DNA of 64,000 nucleotides from UBA5070 sp035352895 (lineage in GTDB: Bacteria; Fibrobacterota; Fibrobacteria; UBA5070), in assembly GCA_035352895.1 (NCBI GenBank), contig DAOPYN010000001.1, positions 1 to 64,000 on the forward strand, written 5' to 3'. Positions 51,701 through 60,254 of the stretch are shown here, piece after piece. The notes under the pieces are model-generated. The model saw only the letters and a list, made by a program, of their open reading frames with translations, made no database searches and was not told where the DNA came from. A program made the position numbers and the translations under genes. Positions within the stretch are counted from its first letter, which is position 1. Every line of letters starts with the position of its first letter.

Positions 51701-53112
51701 TGGCGCCGCGGCTGGTCGCGGCGAGCCTGCGCTACGGCGACCTGGCCAAGCCCGATACACTACTCCTCGTCTTCACGGAGCCGGTGACCTACGGCGCCGT
51801 GGGCGATTGGCTGGCGCGCCAGACCGGGCTCGCTCCCACCGCTTCCGGAACTCCCGTGGCACAGGGTGCGGGAGTCTGGGCCCTTCCGGTGGCGCTGGGG
51901 TCGATCGAGGTCGGTGACCTGGTGAAGCCCGTTCCCACGGGGCGCTGGGCGGATTCGGCCGGCAATCGACCCACCAACGTCCACCCCTGGGTGGTGGTGA
52001 CGGGGCCCGAGCGCGCTCCCGCAGCCGGCTACTTCCTGGATCAGGACGGGGATGGCGCCGCCGACCACGTGGCCGTGGTCTTCGCCTTGGCTCCCAAGCG
52101 AGCGGCTGGCATCTCGGGCACCTGGACCAATGCCGACGGCAGCACGGTTCCCTGGAAGATCGATTCGGCCAGCTGGACTCCCACCGGACAGCTCCTGCAC
52201 CTGTTCCCGATCGGACCGTTCGCGAAGGGAACCACAACGGTCCCGGCGGGCACCCTGGGGACCTGGACATCCGCGGGTTGGTCGGGCGGCTTCCCGCTCT
52301 CCGACAGCCTGGGACCGGTCCTGACCAGTGCCCGGCTGCGCTACGCATCGGAAGTCGGCTTCTCGGACACCTTGCGACTGCGTTGGAGCGAGGTCGGAAC
52401 CTGGCGTGGAGGCGAGGCCTTCCAGTGGCGCGGCAAGACCGGAGTACTTCCCCTGCCGCTTCCCACGGTGATCGATCCCGATGGGATGGGGGCGATGGTC
52501 CTGGTCCAGGCCGATTCGCTGGGCATGCGCCGAGGCGATTCGTTGCGGCTCTCGCCGACCGACAACGGGGTGGTGGATGCGTTCCAACGCCTCGCCGCCT
52601 CCCAGTCCTGGGTGCCTCTGGAACTGGGCAAGCGTCCGGTTCGGCTGGAAAGCTCCATGCGGAACTTCATCGAGGTGCCGGCGGGGACTCCGGCTTCCAC
52701 GGGAGGCCCCATGTTCCTCCAGATTCGGGCCCGTCCGGAACGCGGCAGCGCCGACACCCTCTGGAGCCGCATCGACGGCGTGACCACTCCGGTGACGGGT
52801 CCCACCCTGGACTTCTCGCTTTCCTTGAACCGGCCCATCTCCGGCAGCGTCCACATCTTCGACAACAGCGGAGTCCACGTGGTCTCGGCGAGCCTGTCGG
52901 CCATCGAGGAGCTCTACCGCAAGGGCGAGCTCCCGACGGATGGCTCGGGCATGTACCAGGTCAGGATGGGCTGGACGGGAGACGACGCCAAGGGCAATCC
53001 CGTGGTTTCGGGCGTGTACTACATGCGCTTGATCCTCAAGGACGTCTCGGAAGCCAACGCGGTGTTCCTGTCCAACCGGGTCGTCCCGATGGGGATCCAT
53101 CGTGGCAAGTGA
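45739..53112 (+). CDS. Giant multidomain GH9 cellulase (copy 1)
   Basis: The product is 2457 residues, secreted, and probably cleaves beta-1,4-glucans of plant walls. A signal peptide ends near AIQAQA. An Ig-like cellulase N-terminal domain has RVRVNQAGYR (about residue 66). The GH9 catalytic domain spans about 200-725, with GGWYDCGDH (D239 and D242), HPHHRAANPEG and the acid Glu in HHTEVCLDG (E706), all intact. Two FN3-like domains (about 732-930) and a beta-sandwich region follow. Near residues 1692, 1894 and 2097 come about 203-residue units, each with a Ca-site-like DxDxDG stretch. The C-terminus has a FlgD-like Ig module (WTGDDAKGNPVVSGVYYMRL). The ATG at 45739 gives the signal peptide; a GTG at 45691 is in frame. 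Confidence 0.92.
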   Translation: MKLSIVRPSGLFSSVLAGFSALFLGLPEAIQAQAVDRLPYAPIANPMRDSGIPQQIRDMQTLRIGRVRVNQAGYRAMDVQVGMAKFYYIGSATAFSVFDTAGNLPAGNGALVAKNFTSGSKITVKGSRWAGLVSGGDSAYGLSSDKMGTSIPKSPVMEGTLPSTLLEGHSYRVVVGKDTSPIFLVSDSVYGYVRDNVLKFYGINRSGDGPSWFHAPSHLTDGFLARPSKPGAYKGGWYDCGDHLKEPQTMGYALVTLAALAATLPGHDEDKYANNHLFTLRTDGIPDILNEARFGAQFFLNSWRLNGNQTGPGRAGDSGMVTGVGDFGKDHGWWGRPEAQDAMRETGRGGPSERILRSELGANTLGDVAASLAILSKRWRLYDPKWADTALMAAKDMYAWAKAHPIVVSSPAYNGAGADKVNANLAMAATALLWATRDSKYLQDIAYDKTLGSHGATWNSGAGVQPMVSSWEGGWMVMSNPNLTKGGANTDWANRHAIALYTFYKLILADKDSALKYGVRDEKERQNLIMHTVAGVIANLNSISGQKTDLQIPLPKIDPNDGGGYAIRTGSDWYVMHIQQEWVWNRYQMGNITELFFYYDIAKDLEAGLGGTDLTKFTWNREQVRQLMIRQLDYQLGVNPWDVSMLMGIGEKNFNHPHHRAANPEGRNTPGAAYGYHVPAGALYGGYNPLITDSVYDYWNDYHHTEVCLDGAAASLSAVTGLAMEVPLNVPPQPEVRVTWVGDTAAQIEIHISKYGSLKLDLGTERGVYTRVIKGDSLGVDFVYRIGGLTRGTQYYFDVVATDLQGNSSTTDKWINPLPDGTPFGFKTRAIPQGKAQIENVKVCNVTADSAEIMWYTPNGEYQSSICWGRSPVEDATWSCAQDVDISGHPTKFHYVKIGNLIERTDYWFRVGSDGVWDDNAGAYYRFRTPVRMANFSIQALQYTWSPDMPALAINVINNENRNYDSLSVRVYLRSVDTLKDKNGKVLTHIQSTATGLVNVPLRFEQAMAARYDICQAYQPTGYNKPCDDPMWGLTWSWGTLNRGVQMLPPTRMPETCDATNTCVYYFDLPLGPTMMQQGSRIRFDVIFAARSQYSKTLSQGQLDLINWVKVFVPSVPQWKLGDTGWFDAEAFGLTARPYGKDSTTDWSFIAHSTANGDPVDFVGIPRVQTQTQANALIDNLDPSIPFNPYMTVYRKGEFVYGFSPSKIEQATKKTSWGVRATLAAPFDVQNGTTITLDQPSATVRMRGTADVFDKLFPASKGQITDIWVNGSRLTDAQRAAAATWNAATKLWDLDIPVKMGIGGNEVDVTIFGGGGECPDTAISCNTGCAFENASFFVQFTRGLLTNSDLSLRTATGQLYPMRTSPDSLGMVIRLWDKDRSRSKTAPDTVRVRLRNPATGWSSTMLLTEIGPDTGDFQSPLLMPTAKAGALSPVELPLRRGDTIWVEYTDPDDSSDVGAVFTYAEATWPQALRAGLFRTCAGTWQLRALFDKPFAADGLWGAASFVPTTVAGDSVADIALAANRFVRLPQAGMLAADLLPTELLGLQSGRLAVPVADGRGGWVMQTFVVADSAGPWLDSARIVENVMGLPMDSVFLTISEKVRGIVPGAFVFTRGGLPVAGGLDSLKPLDAQGLSWVGFARAGLLNAMDSVGLSAASGIRDLRGNAPEECGFDRKPLILSVRPAPFNRAWIADADGDGQADKVVAVFRKALGIADLPDSLQVYFGNPAQPRSVAVASVVVKDSVVSALLSLPYPYGVTSGAGIGGPGVLRIWKGGASIDYMLADSVGPALLSVDLRMGSAKDTLRLTFSESMDSLSVGAWLAVKGLADLAGAGPAISLTGGIWSLPIGLGTVSAGDSVRPPVGGRWTDLHGNVPAAAHPWVVVKGAERAPLYGVYLDSDLDGFADRLDLVFALAPKRTAKVTAPWTEIGGGVVPLAFDSTDWVLPAGALRVTLPVGPFVSGASQVPSGSTGTWTSGGQTLAFPLMDSLAPRLVAASLRYGDLAKPDTLLLVFTEPVTYGAVGDWLARQTGLAPTASGTPVAQGAGVWALPVALGSIEVGDLVKPVPTGRWADSAGNRPTNVHPWVVVTGPERAPAAGYFLDQDGDGAADHVAVVFALAPKRAAGISGTWTNADGSTVPWKIDSASWTPTGQLLHLFPIGPFAKGTTTVPAGTLGTWTSAGWSGGFPLSDSLGPVLTSARLRYASEVGFSDTLRLRWSEVGTWRGGEAFQWRGKTGVLPLPLPTVIDPDGMGAMVLVQADSLGMRRGDSLRLSPTDNGVVDAFQRLAASQSWVPLELGKRPVRLESSMRNFIEVPAGTPASTGGPMFLQIRARPERGSADTLWSRIDGVTTPVTGPTLDFSLSLNRPISGSVHIFDNSGVHVVSASLSAIEELYRKGELPTDGSGMYQVRMGWTGDDAKGNPVVSGVYYMRLILKDVSEANAVFLSNRVVPMGIHRGK
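50815..52640 (+). repeat. Three ~203-residue repeats in GH9 copy 1
   Basis: Units starting near 50815, 51421 and 52030 (606 and 609 bases apart) each begin with an Asp-rich stretch (DADGDGQADKVVAVF, LDSDLDGFADRLDLVF, LDQDGDGAADHVAVVF). They continue through APKR, a GPF-type strand and a DSLxPxLxxAxLRY junction. Unit limits are approximate. Confidence 0.7.
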
Positions 53113-53178
53113 AGTCGTCCGATGGGCGCGGTTTGGTGTACACTGACCGCGACCGCTTTTCCTTGTTTTGACTGGAAG

Positions 53179-53197
53179 GCGCCGCCTTGGGCGGCGC
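53179..53197 (+). terminator. Hairpin between GH9 copies 1 and 2
   Basis: The perfect arms GCGCCGCC (53179-53186) and GGCGGCGC (53190-53197) surround a TTG loop, 66 bases after the stop of copy 1. Only a weak T-rich tail (TACTGGTTTATCG) follows, so termination may be partial. Confidence 0.45.
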
Positions 53198-53255
53198 TAC
53201 TGGTTTATCGTCGAGTATGGGCCCGAGTCTTCCCGCTGGGCAATAGGAGTGTAAC

Positions 53256-56200
53256 GTGAGCCGTCGAACCAAACTCTTGACCATCGGGCTCCTGGCGCTG
53301 TGTTCCCTGGACGTTCTTGCCGCTCCGATGCCCTACGATTCGATCGGCAACCCCCTGAACAACGCATCTCCGTTGGATCGGGAGGTGCAGCGCAAGGGCG
53401 ATCTGCTGAACCTGGTGCCCAACCGCGTGAGGGTGAACCAGGCCGGCTACCGCCAGCGCGACGTGGCCCTGGGGCTTGCGCAGTTCTACTACGTGGGCAC
53501 CGCCCTCACCTATTCCGTGGTCAACGATGCGCGTGTGCCGGTGGCCACCGGCACCCTCTCGCCCAAGGGGGGCGTGACCGTCTCCGGACAGGTCAATCCC
53601 ACCGCTTCCAATTCCGCCGAGCATCAAACCGGTGGCAACGGAGATTGGAAGACCGGCTATCCCATGACCGGAACCATCGTGTCCGGCCCGCTCATGGCGG
53701 GAATCCTTCCCGCGACGCTGCCTGCCGGGCGGTACCGCATCCTGGTGGGTGCGGACAGCTCCGTGCCGTTCGTCGTCAGCGACAACGTATACGCCATGGC
53801 GCGCGACGCGGCCTTGAAGTTCTTCGGGGTGGCTCGCTCCGGCGACTACGAGTCGTGGTTCCATCCGAACTCCCACATGTGGGATGGCTGGCTGTTCGAC
53901 ACGACAGCCAGGAACACCGATGGATCCTTCACCTACAAGGGGGCGCTCAAGGGGGGCTGGTACGATTGCGGCAACCACCTGAAGGAAGCGCGGACCATCA
54001 GCTACCCCCTGGCCACGCTGGGCATGCTCGCGGCCACCATGCCGGAAAAGGACGCGGACAACTACGCGCTCAACCAGGGCATCGCGCGCCCCCAGCCCAC
54101 CGACGGCATCCCGGACGTCCTGCGGGAGGCCTGGGTGGGCTCGCAGTTCGTGTTCAACTCGTGGCGCCTGGCCAAAGGCAAGGCCGCCGACATGATCCTT
54201 TCGGTGGGCGATCCCGGTCCCGATTTCGGTTGGTGGGGTCGGCCGGAAAACCAGGATGCCGTGTTGTCTCCGCGTCGCGGAGGCCGCAGCGAGCGCGTGT
54301 TGCTGAAGAACTGGGGATCGGGCTCCATGGGCGACTTCGCCGCCGGGCTCGCCTTCACCTCGCGCAAATACCGCGTCTTCAGTCCGAGCTTCGCGGATTC
54401 CGCGCTCACCATCGCCAAGGCGATGTACGAAGTCGCCAAATCCAGCAATCGCAAGGAAACGGCTCCGGACTACGCGGGCGACGCCGTCCTGTACGACGAT
54501 CTGGCCTTGGCCGCGGTGGCCTTGCTGTGGGCCACGGGCGACACCAAGTACCTGAAGGAAATCGCCTACACGCCCGGCATGCCCAACGGCAGCGGCGGGG
54601 TTTGCGCATCTTCCGGATACGGCCAAGGCTTCGAGACCACGCGGTTCCAGGGCGGCTTCTTCGGGTGCGGCTCGGACGGCATGAAGAAGAACGGAGGCCC
54701 CACCGACTACGGCTCCGTGAACACCCTGGCGCTCTATTCGTTCGCGAAGCTCATCCTGGTCAACGCCGACACGGCCAAGAACTACGGCATCTCCGCCGCG
54801 CAGCGCGACACCCTGCTGTTGCGGACCATCAACCAGACCCCCGGCCCCACCTGGGGGCAGCTGGGGAACGCTTCCTTCACGATTCCCGTCGGCGGCCAGT
54901 ACGACCAGCCAATCCGATTCGCCTACGACAGCATCTGGTATTCCATGGGCCAGGGCTACGGCAAGACGGGCTGGTGGAACAAGTACCAGTTCGGCAATCT
55001 GGCCGACCTCTACATGTACTACGACATGAGTTCCCTGGTGGATGGCCGTACCATCCTGGACAAGCCCGGGAACACCGATTGGAAGCGCAAGGAAGTGCTG
55101 CGGGTGCTCCTGGGCGGACTCAACTACATGTTCGGCACCAATGCACTGGATCTCTCGTATCTGTACGGGATCGGGCGCAAGAACCCGATGCATCCGCACC
55201 ATCGCGCGTCCAATCCGGAAGGCAAGAACGTGCCGGGAGCCTACTACTACTACCAGATTCCGGTGGGAGGCCTGTACGGCGGTCTCATGACGGGGCCGAC
55301 CAACTCCGAGGTGCTGCGCGAATACTTCGACACCCCGGTGGGACAAACCGAGGCCAACTGCCCGGATGCCCAGGCGGCGGTGATGATCCCGCTGATGGGT
55401 CTGGCTTCGGAAGCGCCGAATGGACCGCCGATGCCCACGGTGAAGGTCCTCGATGTGAGCGACACCTCCGCGCTGATCCAGATCGATCTCGACAAATGGG
55501 GATTCGTGAAACTCGGCCTGGGCCTCGACAGCGCCCTGGCGACACAGACGCGGATCGTGGACGGAAATGACACAGCCATGGCCATCCGCATCCTGGTCGG
55601 CGGCCTGAAGCCCGCCACGCAGTACTACTTCCATGTGGTGTCCACCGATCTCGGAGGGTTGTCCTCCCTGGTCTCGAAGCGGCCCAATGGAACGCGCGAT
55701 CCGGTGCCCCTCGGCTTCATCACCGACGCGGTCCCTCCTCCGCCGCCGCTGTACGGAAACATCAAGGTGTGCAATGTCACCTCCGATTCCGCCGAAGTCC
55801 TCTGGGCCACCCCCAACGGGGAGTATCGCTCCAGCGTGATGTGGGCGGACAGCGCTTCGTGGAAGGCGAACAGTTTCAAGTATTCGGATTCCGACGCGGT
55901 GGGCGATGTGTCCGTCCGATTCCACCGGGTGAAGCTCAAGGGGCTCAAGCCCAAGACCACCTACTACTACAAGGTGGGGACTCCGGGAAGCTACGACGCC
56001 ACGGTGGGGTGCTTCCGGACTCCCAACGAGGACGTGAAGTTCGATATCCGCACCACTCACTACACCTGGGGCGGCAAGCCCGCCATGGGAATCAGCGTCC
56101 TCAACCAGAACGAAAAGCTCTTCGATTCGCTGCAGATCCGTCTGTACGTGAACGGCACCGCGGCCCAGCTGCTGGATCTAGCCGCGCGCGTGGACATCGC

Positions 56201-59200
56201 CTTCAAATACCGGTCGGACGCGTTCATCGATTCCGGATTGTTCGCCTACACCAAGAACGTCTCCAAGTCGCGGCCCAGGCTGATCGATCCCACCTGCCCG
56301 GCGGCCACCCAATCCTGCGCGTGGTACTTCGATCTGCCCATGCACGGAGCCACCATGGATCCGCTGGCTCGCTGGCGTCTGGACGTGGTCTTCGATCGGC
56401 ACCTGCTGGCTCGCGACACCACGGAAATCCTGGATCAGCCGCCAACCCACGATCCGTTCGCCGCGGGTGGCCAGGACTGGTCGATGCGCGCGCACGTGGC
56501 GGGAACGGACAACGGGTTGTCCCCGGTGGATTATCCGGGGGTGCCCGCCATGGGCAAGGAAGACATCGACAACAAGACGCAGGACATCCCGGTCAACCCC
56601 TACATCGCCGTGTACCGGCGCAACGAGTTCGTGTACGGATTCTCGCCGTCGGCCGTCGAGCAGAAGACCAAACGGACCGTGTTCGCCATGGACGCGACCT
56701 TCGACAAGCCTTTCGACCTGCCCTTCGGGAACACGATCGAGATCGGAACGGGGGTGTCCACCACCCTCAACGGGACGTTGAATCCATACGACGTCATGAT
56801 CCCCCAATCCAAGGGCTACATCAACACCATCTGGGTCAACGGGACCGCCTTGACCAATGCCCAGCGTCGCGCCGCCCTGACGCGCCAGCCCGACGGCACC
56901 TGGAAGGTCTCGCTGCCGCTGCGCTTTGCCGCCAACACCAACAAGGTCGACGTGACGTTCTTCGCCAGCGCCGACTCCACCGACACGCTGGACGCCACGG
57001 GTTGTTCGGAAGGGAAGGGATGCGCCTTCTACAACGCCTACTGGTTCGTCAACTACGTGTCCGACTTGACGCCGTCGCTCCTGCAGGTGCTGGACGCCGC
57101 GGGAAATCCCCTCTCCAAGGTCGTTCCGGACACATCCCGTCTGATCGTGCGGGTTTCCGACGGCAACGCGAACATCGCCAAGACCGCCCAGGACCAGTTG
57201 CTGGTGACGGCCACCAACCGCCGCACGGGAGCCTCCTTCTTGCTTGCGCTGGTGGAAACGGGGTTGAACACGGGGGTCTTCCAAACCGGCATCCTGCCGG
57301 TGGTTTCGTCGACGGCGGCGGCCGGGCAGGTGCAGGTGGCCCCCGGCGACACCCTGGACCTGCTCTACCGGGATGCCCTCGATTCGGCGGACGTCTCGTC
57401 GTCGACGGTCTGGGCGTCCTCCAGCTGGCCCAGCCTGGTGGGCGGCGCGGTGGTAGCTGGATGCGGCGCCAACTGGATTTCGGCGAGGTTGGACAAGAGT
57501 CTGGGGGGGCCTTCGCTGCGCGATTCCATCGTGGGTGGCGCCTTGGTCCTGACCGACGCGATGGGAGCTCCGGTGCAGCAGACGGTGCTGGTGCCCTCCG
57601 ACATCCTGGTCCTCGCTTCCGGAACGGACTTGCGGATCCAGCCGGCCATTCCAAACGTCGCCGGTGTGACGGGCGGCACGTTGGACCTGCAGATCCGCAC
57701 GGCCACCGGCAAGTTGGTCGCAACGCGCACCGCGTTGACGGATTCCATTGGTCCTTGGATCGATTCGGCGAAGATCGTCGAAAACGTGGACGGCCTGCGC
57801 GCAGACACCCTGATGGTCTGGACCTCCGAGCCCACGCGGTTCGCCGCCCGGACCCTCCCGGTCGTGCTGACGCGCTCCGGCGCGCCGGTCTCCGCGTCCT
57901 CGGTGCAGGTGGATTCGGCATGGCTTTCCGATCCGGCCACCGGTCGGTGGACCTTCCTCCTGCGCGGAGGGGTCGTCCGCGCGAAGGACAGCATCCGATG
58001 GTCGGGCTCGGGCTCGTCCGTCGTCCAACTGGTCCAGGGAATGGTTCCGGGGGAGAAGTTCGTGTTCCACGGGGCCACCGGCCCGGCCGCTCCGGACATC
58101 CGCGATTCCCTGGTGGTTGAGCGAGTCGGCGCCACCTGGACGACCACCATCCACTTCAACGACCGACCGGCGGAATCCACCTTGGGCATGACCCTCCAAG
58201 GAGGGCGCCTCACGGGATACAACACCGTCAAGGGGTACGACTTCTGGATTCTGCTCGACAGCGTGCAGGGTGCCGCCTTCGAGTGGTACCGCTATCCCGC
58301 CATCGGATTGCTGGGCCCGAACCGTTGGGCGAACATGACCTACCACCGCATCGACGGTTCGATCCGGACGGTGGCGGCCACGGGTCCAGCCACGCCGCTG
58401 GTCACGGATGCTTCCGGCAATCCCGCAATCGATTGTCCCACCCTCGCGCGGGAGATCAAGTTGATCTCCCGTCCGGCTCCGTTCTCACGCGCCTGGATCC
58501 TGGATGCGGACGGCGACGGCAGCGCCGACCAGGTCCGGCTGGTGTTCCGGAAGGTCGTGGTCGCCAAGGACTTGCCGGATTCCGTCGAGATCGCGTTCGG
58601 GACGGGTTCCGAACGTCGCGTGGTCGCCGTGTCGATGGTCGACGCCACCGACTCCCTCATGACGGTGTCCGTTCCCGCCTTCGCCTTCGGCGCCACGCGC
58701 GGCATGGGCCTCGACGGTTCCGGGTCCGTGGTCCTCTGGAAGTCGGGAAGTCCCAACGGGCCCTATGCCCTTGCCGACAGCGTCGGTCCCGTCCTCGTTT
58801 CCGCTTCCCTCGGCTTCGGCGATGTGGTGGACACACTGCGCCTGGCCTTCTCGGAACCGTTGCGCACCGGGCTCGGGACCGGGTGGATCGCCGCCTGGCC
58901 GGGCAGGGAGGCGGGTACCGCCTTGCTGCCGGATTCCGTCCAGGCCGACCTTTGGAAACTGCCTGTGGTGCGGGGCTCCGTGGGTGTGGGCGATTCGCTG
59001 CGGCTGGATCCCACCAGCAGATGGACCGACCACCGAGGACGCAAGGCCAGCGCCATGGACCCCTGGATCCCCGTCTCGGGAGGCGAACGCGCCCCGGTGG
59101 GCGGGTGGTTCAAGGACGCCGACGGCGACGGCCGGGTGGACCAGGCGTTCGTGGTGTTCGGGCTGCCTCCACGCACGCGTCCGGCCTTCAGCCTCTGGTG

Positions 59201-60188
59201 GCCGAACGCGGCGGGAACCCTGGATTCCTCCGCGGTGGACTCGGGAGCCTGGGAGCCCGGACCGGACGGCCTCACGGTGGCGGTTCCCGTGGGACCCTTC
59301 GCCTACGGCGTCACCTCCTCGGCCGATTCCCTCCTCGGCAAGTGGAACGCCGACGGCATCTCCCGGTTCGTCATGCGCGACAGCGTTCCGCCCGTCGTGG
59401 TCGCGGCCGCCTACCGGTACGCTTCGGTGGACGGCCTGCCCGACACCCTGCGGGTGCGCTGGAGCGAGGCGGCCACGGTGGATCCGCTGGGGAACTACCT
59501 GCGCCATGGATCCGCGGCCATGCCACTGCCCGTGCAGGTCTTGTCCAGTTGGGTGGACCCTGCCAAACCGGAAGGATTCCTGATCCTCCGGTCCGACTCC
59601 ATCCAGCTGCGGCGGGGCGATTCCGTCTCCTTCCAGGGCTGGATGGCCCAGGATGCCCATGGGGCGTACGTGGGGGTGGTATCGCCCTTCGTGCGGGTGG
59701 ATTTCGGTTCCAGGCCGTCCCGGGTGGACTTCCGCCTGCGGCCGTACATGGAACTGCCGGTCGCGAAGGTGGTGGAGGGCGAGCCCTTCCAGCTCTGGAT
59801 GCGCGCCCGCGGCGAGGAAACCTGGCTTCGCCGCGACTCCACGGCGGTGTTGGACACCCTCCTTCCCTGGGTGGGAGCCACCCTGACCATGACCAAGCCG
59901 ATGACCGGAGGGGCGTGGATCTTCGACAACCAGGGAACCTTTGTGGTCGCCGCGTCGTTCGACGATCTGCCCGATCTCGCCAAGGCCGGCAAGCTTCCCA
60001 TGGACGCATCCGAGACCTTCCAGATCCGTCTGGTGTGGAACGGCGCCAGCGCCACGGGCGAGCCCGTGGCCAGCGGTCCCTACGTGATGCGGCTTCTTCT
60101 CAAGGACTCCGATCCGGACAATCCCAAGGGTCTTCCGGTCATCACCAATCGCGTGTACAAGCTGGGGATCAAGCGTCCCACCAAGTAG
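53256..60188 (+). CDS. Giant multidomain GH9-like protein (copy 2), catalytic Asp replaced
   Basis: The product is 2310 residues from a GTG at 53256, fixed by AGGAG seven bases upstream. The signal peptide ends near DVLAAP. The Ig-like N-terminal domain has RVRVNQAGYR (about residue 60). The GH9 domain (about 200-715) reads GGWYDCGNH: D237 is kept, but the second Asp, the usual catalytic base, is N240. The acid Glu is kept in QTEANC (E699). FN3-like and beta-sandwich domains follow, then two Asp-rich repeats (near 1747 and 1950) and a FlgD-like C-terminal module (WNGASATGEPVASGPYVMRLLL). It may be a binding-only or altered enzyme. It is a tandem paralogue of copy 1. Confidence 0.9.
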   Translation: MSRRTKLLTIGLLALCSLDVLAAPMPYDSIGNPLNNASPLDREVQRKGDLLNLVPNRVRVNQAGYRQRDVALGLAQFYYVGTALTYSVVNDARVPVATGTLSPKGGVTVSGQVNPTASNSAEHQTGGNGDWKTGYPMTGTIVSGPLMAGILPATLPAGRYRILVGADSSVPFVVSDNVYAMARDAALKFFGVARSGDYESWFHPNSHMWDGWLFDTTARNTDGSFTYKGALKGGWYDCGNHLKEARTISYPLATLGMLAATMPEKDADNYALNQGIARPQPTDGIPDVLREAWVGSQFVFNSWRLAKGKAADMILSVGDPGPDFGWWGRPENQDAVLSPRRGGRSERVLLKNWGSGSMGDFAAGLAFTSRKYRVFSPSFADSALTIAKAMYEVAKSSNRKETAPDYAGDAVLYDDLALAAVALLWATGDTKYLKEIAYTPGMPNGSGGVCASSGYGQGFETTRFQGGFFGCGSDGMKKNGGPTDYGSVNTLALYSFAKLILVNADTAKNYGISAAQRDTLLLRTINQTPGPTWGQLGNASFTIPVGGQYDQPIRFAYDSIWYSMGQGYGKTGWWNKYQFGNLADLYMYYDMSSLVDGRTILDKPGNTDWKRKEVLRVLLGGLNYMFGTNALDLSYLYGIGRKNPMHPHHRASNPEGKNVPGAYYYYQIPVGGLYGGLMTGPTNSEVLREYFDTPVGQTEANCPDAQAAVMIPLMGLASEAPNGPPMPTVKVLDVSDTSALIQIDLDKWGFVKLGLGLDSALATQTRIVDGNDTAMAIRILVGGLKPATQYYFHVVSTDLGGLSSLVSKRPNGTRDPVPLGFITDAVPPPPPLYGNIKVCNVTSDSAEVLWATPNGEYRSSVMWADSASWKANSFKYSDSDAVGDVSVRFHRVKLKGLKPKTTYYYKVGTPGSYDATVGCFRTPNEDVKFDIRTTHYTWGGKPAMGISVLNQNEKLFDSLQIRLYVNGTAAQLLDLAARVDIAFKYRSDAFIDSGLFAYTKNVSKSRPRLIDPTCPAATQSCAWYFDLPMHGATMDPLARWRLDVVFDRHLLARDTTEILDQPPTHDPFAAGGQDWSMRAHVAGTDNGLSPVDYPGVPAMGKEDIDNKTQDIPVNPYIAVYRRNEFVYGFSPSAVEQKTKRTVFAMDATFDKPFDLPFGNTIEIGTGVSTTLNGTLNPYDVMIPQSKGYINTIWVNGTALTNAQRRAALTRQPDGTWKVSLPLRFAANTNKVDVTFFASADSTDTLDATGCSEGKGCAFYNAYWFVNYVSDLTPSLLQVLDAAGNPLSKVVPDTSRLIVRVSDGNANIAKTAQDQLLVTATNRRTGASFLLALVETGLNTGVFQTGILPVVSSTAAAGQVQVAPGDTLDLLYRDALDSADVSSSTVWASSSWPSLVGGAVVAGCGANWISARLDKSLGGPSLRDSIVGGALVLTDAMGAPVQQTVLVPSDILVLASGTDLRIQPAIPNVAGVTGGTLDLQIRTATGKLVATRTALTDSIGPWIDSAKIVENVDGLRADTLMVWTSEPTRFAARTLPVVLTRSGAPVSASSVQVDSAWLSDPATGRWTFLLRGGVVRAKDSIRWSGSGSSVVQLVQGMVPGEKFVFHGATGPAAPDIRDSLVVERVGATWTTTIHFNDRPAESTLGMTLQGGRLTGYNTVKGYDFWILLDSVQGAAFEWYRYPAIGLLGPNRWANMTYHRIDGSIRTVAATGPATPLVTDASGNPAIDCPTLAREIKLISRPAPFSRAWILDADGDGSADQVRLVFRKVVVAKDLPDSVEIAFGTGSERRVVAVSMVDATDSLMTVSVPAFAFGATRGMGLDGSGSVVLWKSGSPNGPYALADSVGPVLVSASLGFGDVVDTLRLAFSEPLRTGLGTGWIAAWPGREAGTALLPDSVQADLWKLPVVRGSVGVGDSLRLDPTSRWTDHRGRKASAMDPWIPVSGGERAPVGGWFKDADGDGRVDQAFVVFGLPPRTRPAFSLWWPNAAGTLDSSAVDSGAWEPGPDGLTVAVPVGPFAYGVTSSADSLLGKWNADGISRFVMRDSVPPVVVAAAYRYASVDGLPDTLRVRWSEAATVDPLGNYLRHGSAAMPLPVQVLSSWVDPAKPEGFLILRSDSIQLRRGDSVSFQGWMAQDAHGAYVGVVSPFVRVDFGSRPSRVDFRLRPYMELPVAKVVEGEPFQLWMRARGEETWLRRDSTAVLDTLLPWVGATLTMTKPMTGGAWIFDNQGTFVVAASFDDLPDLAKAGKLPMDASETFQIRLVWNGASATGEPVASGPYVMRLLLKDSDPDNPKGLPVITNRVYKLGIKRPTK
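58498..59720 (+). repeat. Two ~203-residue repeats in GH9 copy 2
   Basis: Units begin near 58498 (LDADGDGSADQVRLVF) and 59107 (KDADGDGRVDQAFVVF), 609 bases apart, the same period as in copy 1. Limits are approximate. Confidence 0.65.
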
Positions 60189-60254
60189 GGGGCGGATCCG
60201 CGTTTCCGGTTGGCCGCATGCCGACCCGAGACGGTCTCGAATCGAGGAACGAAC

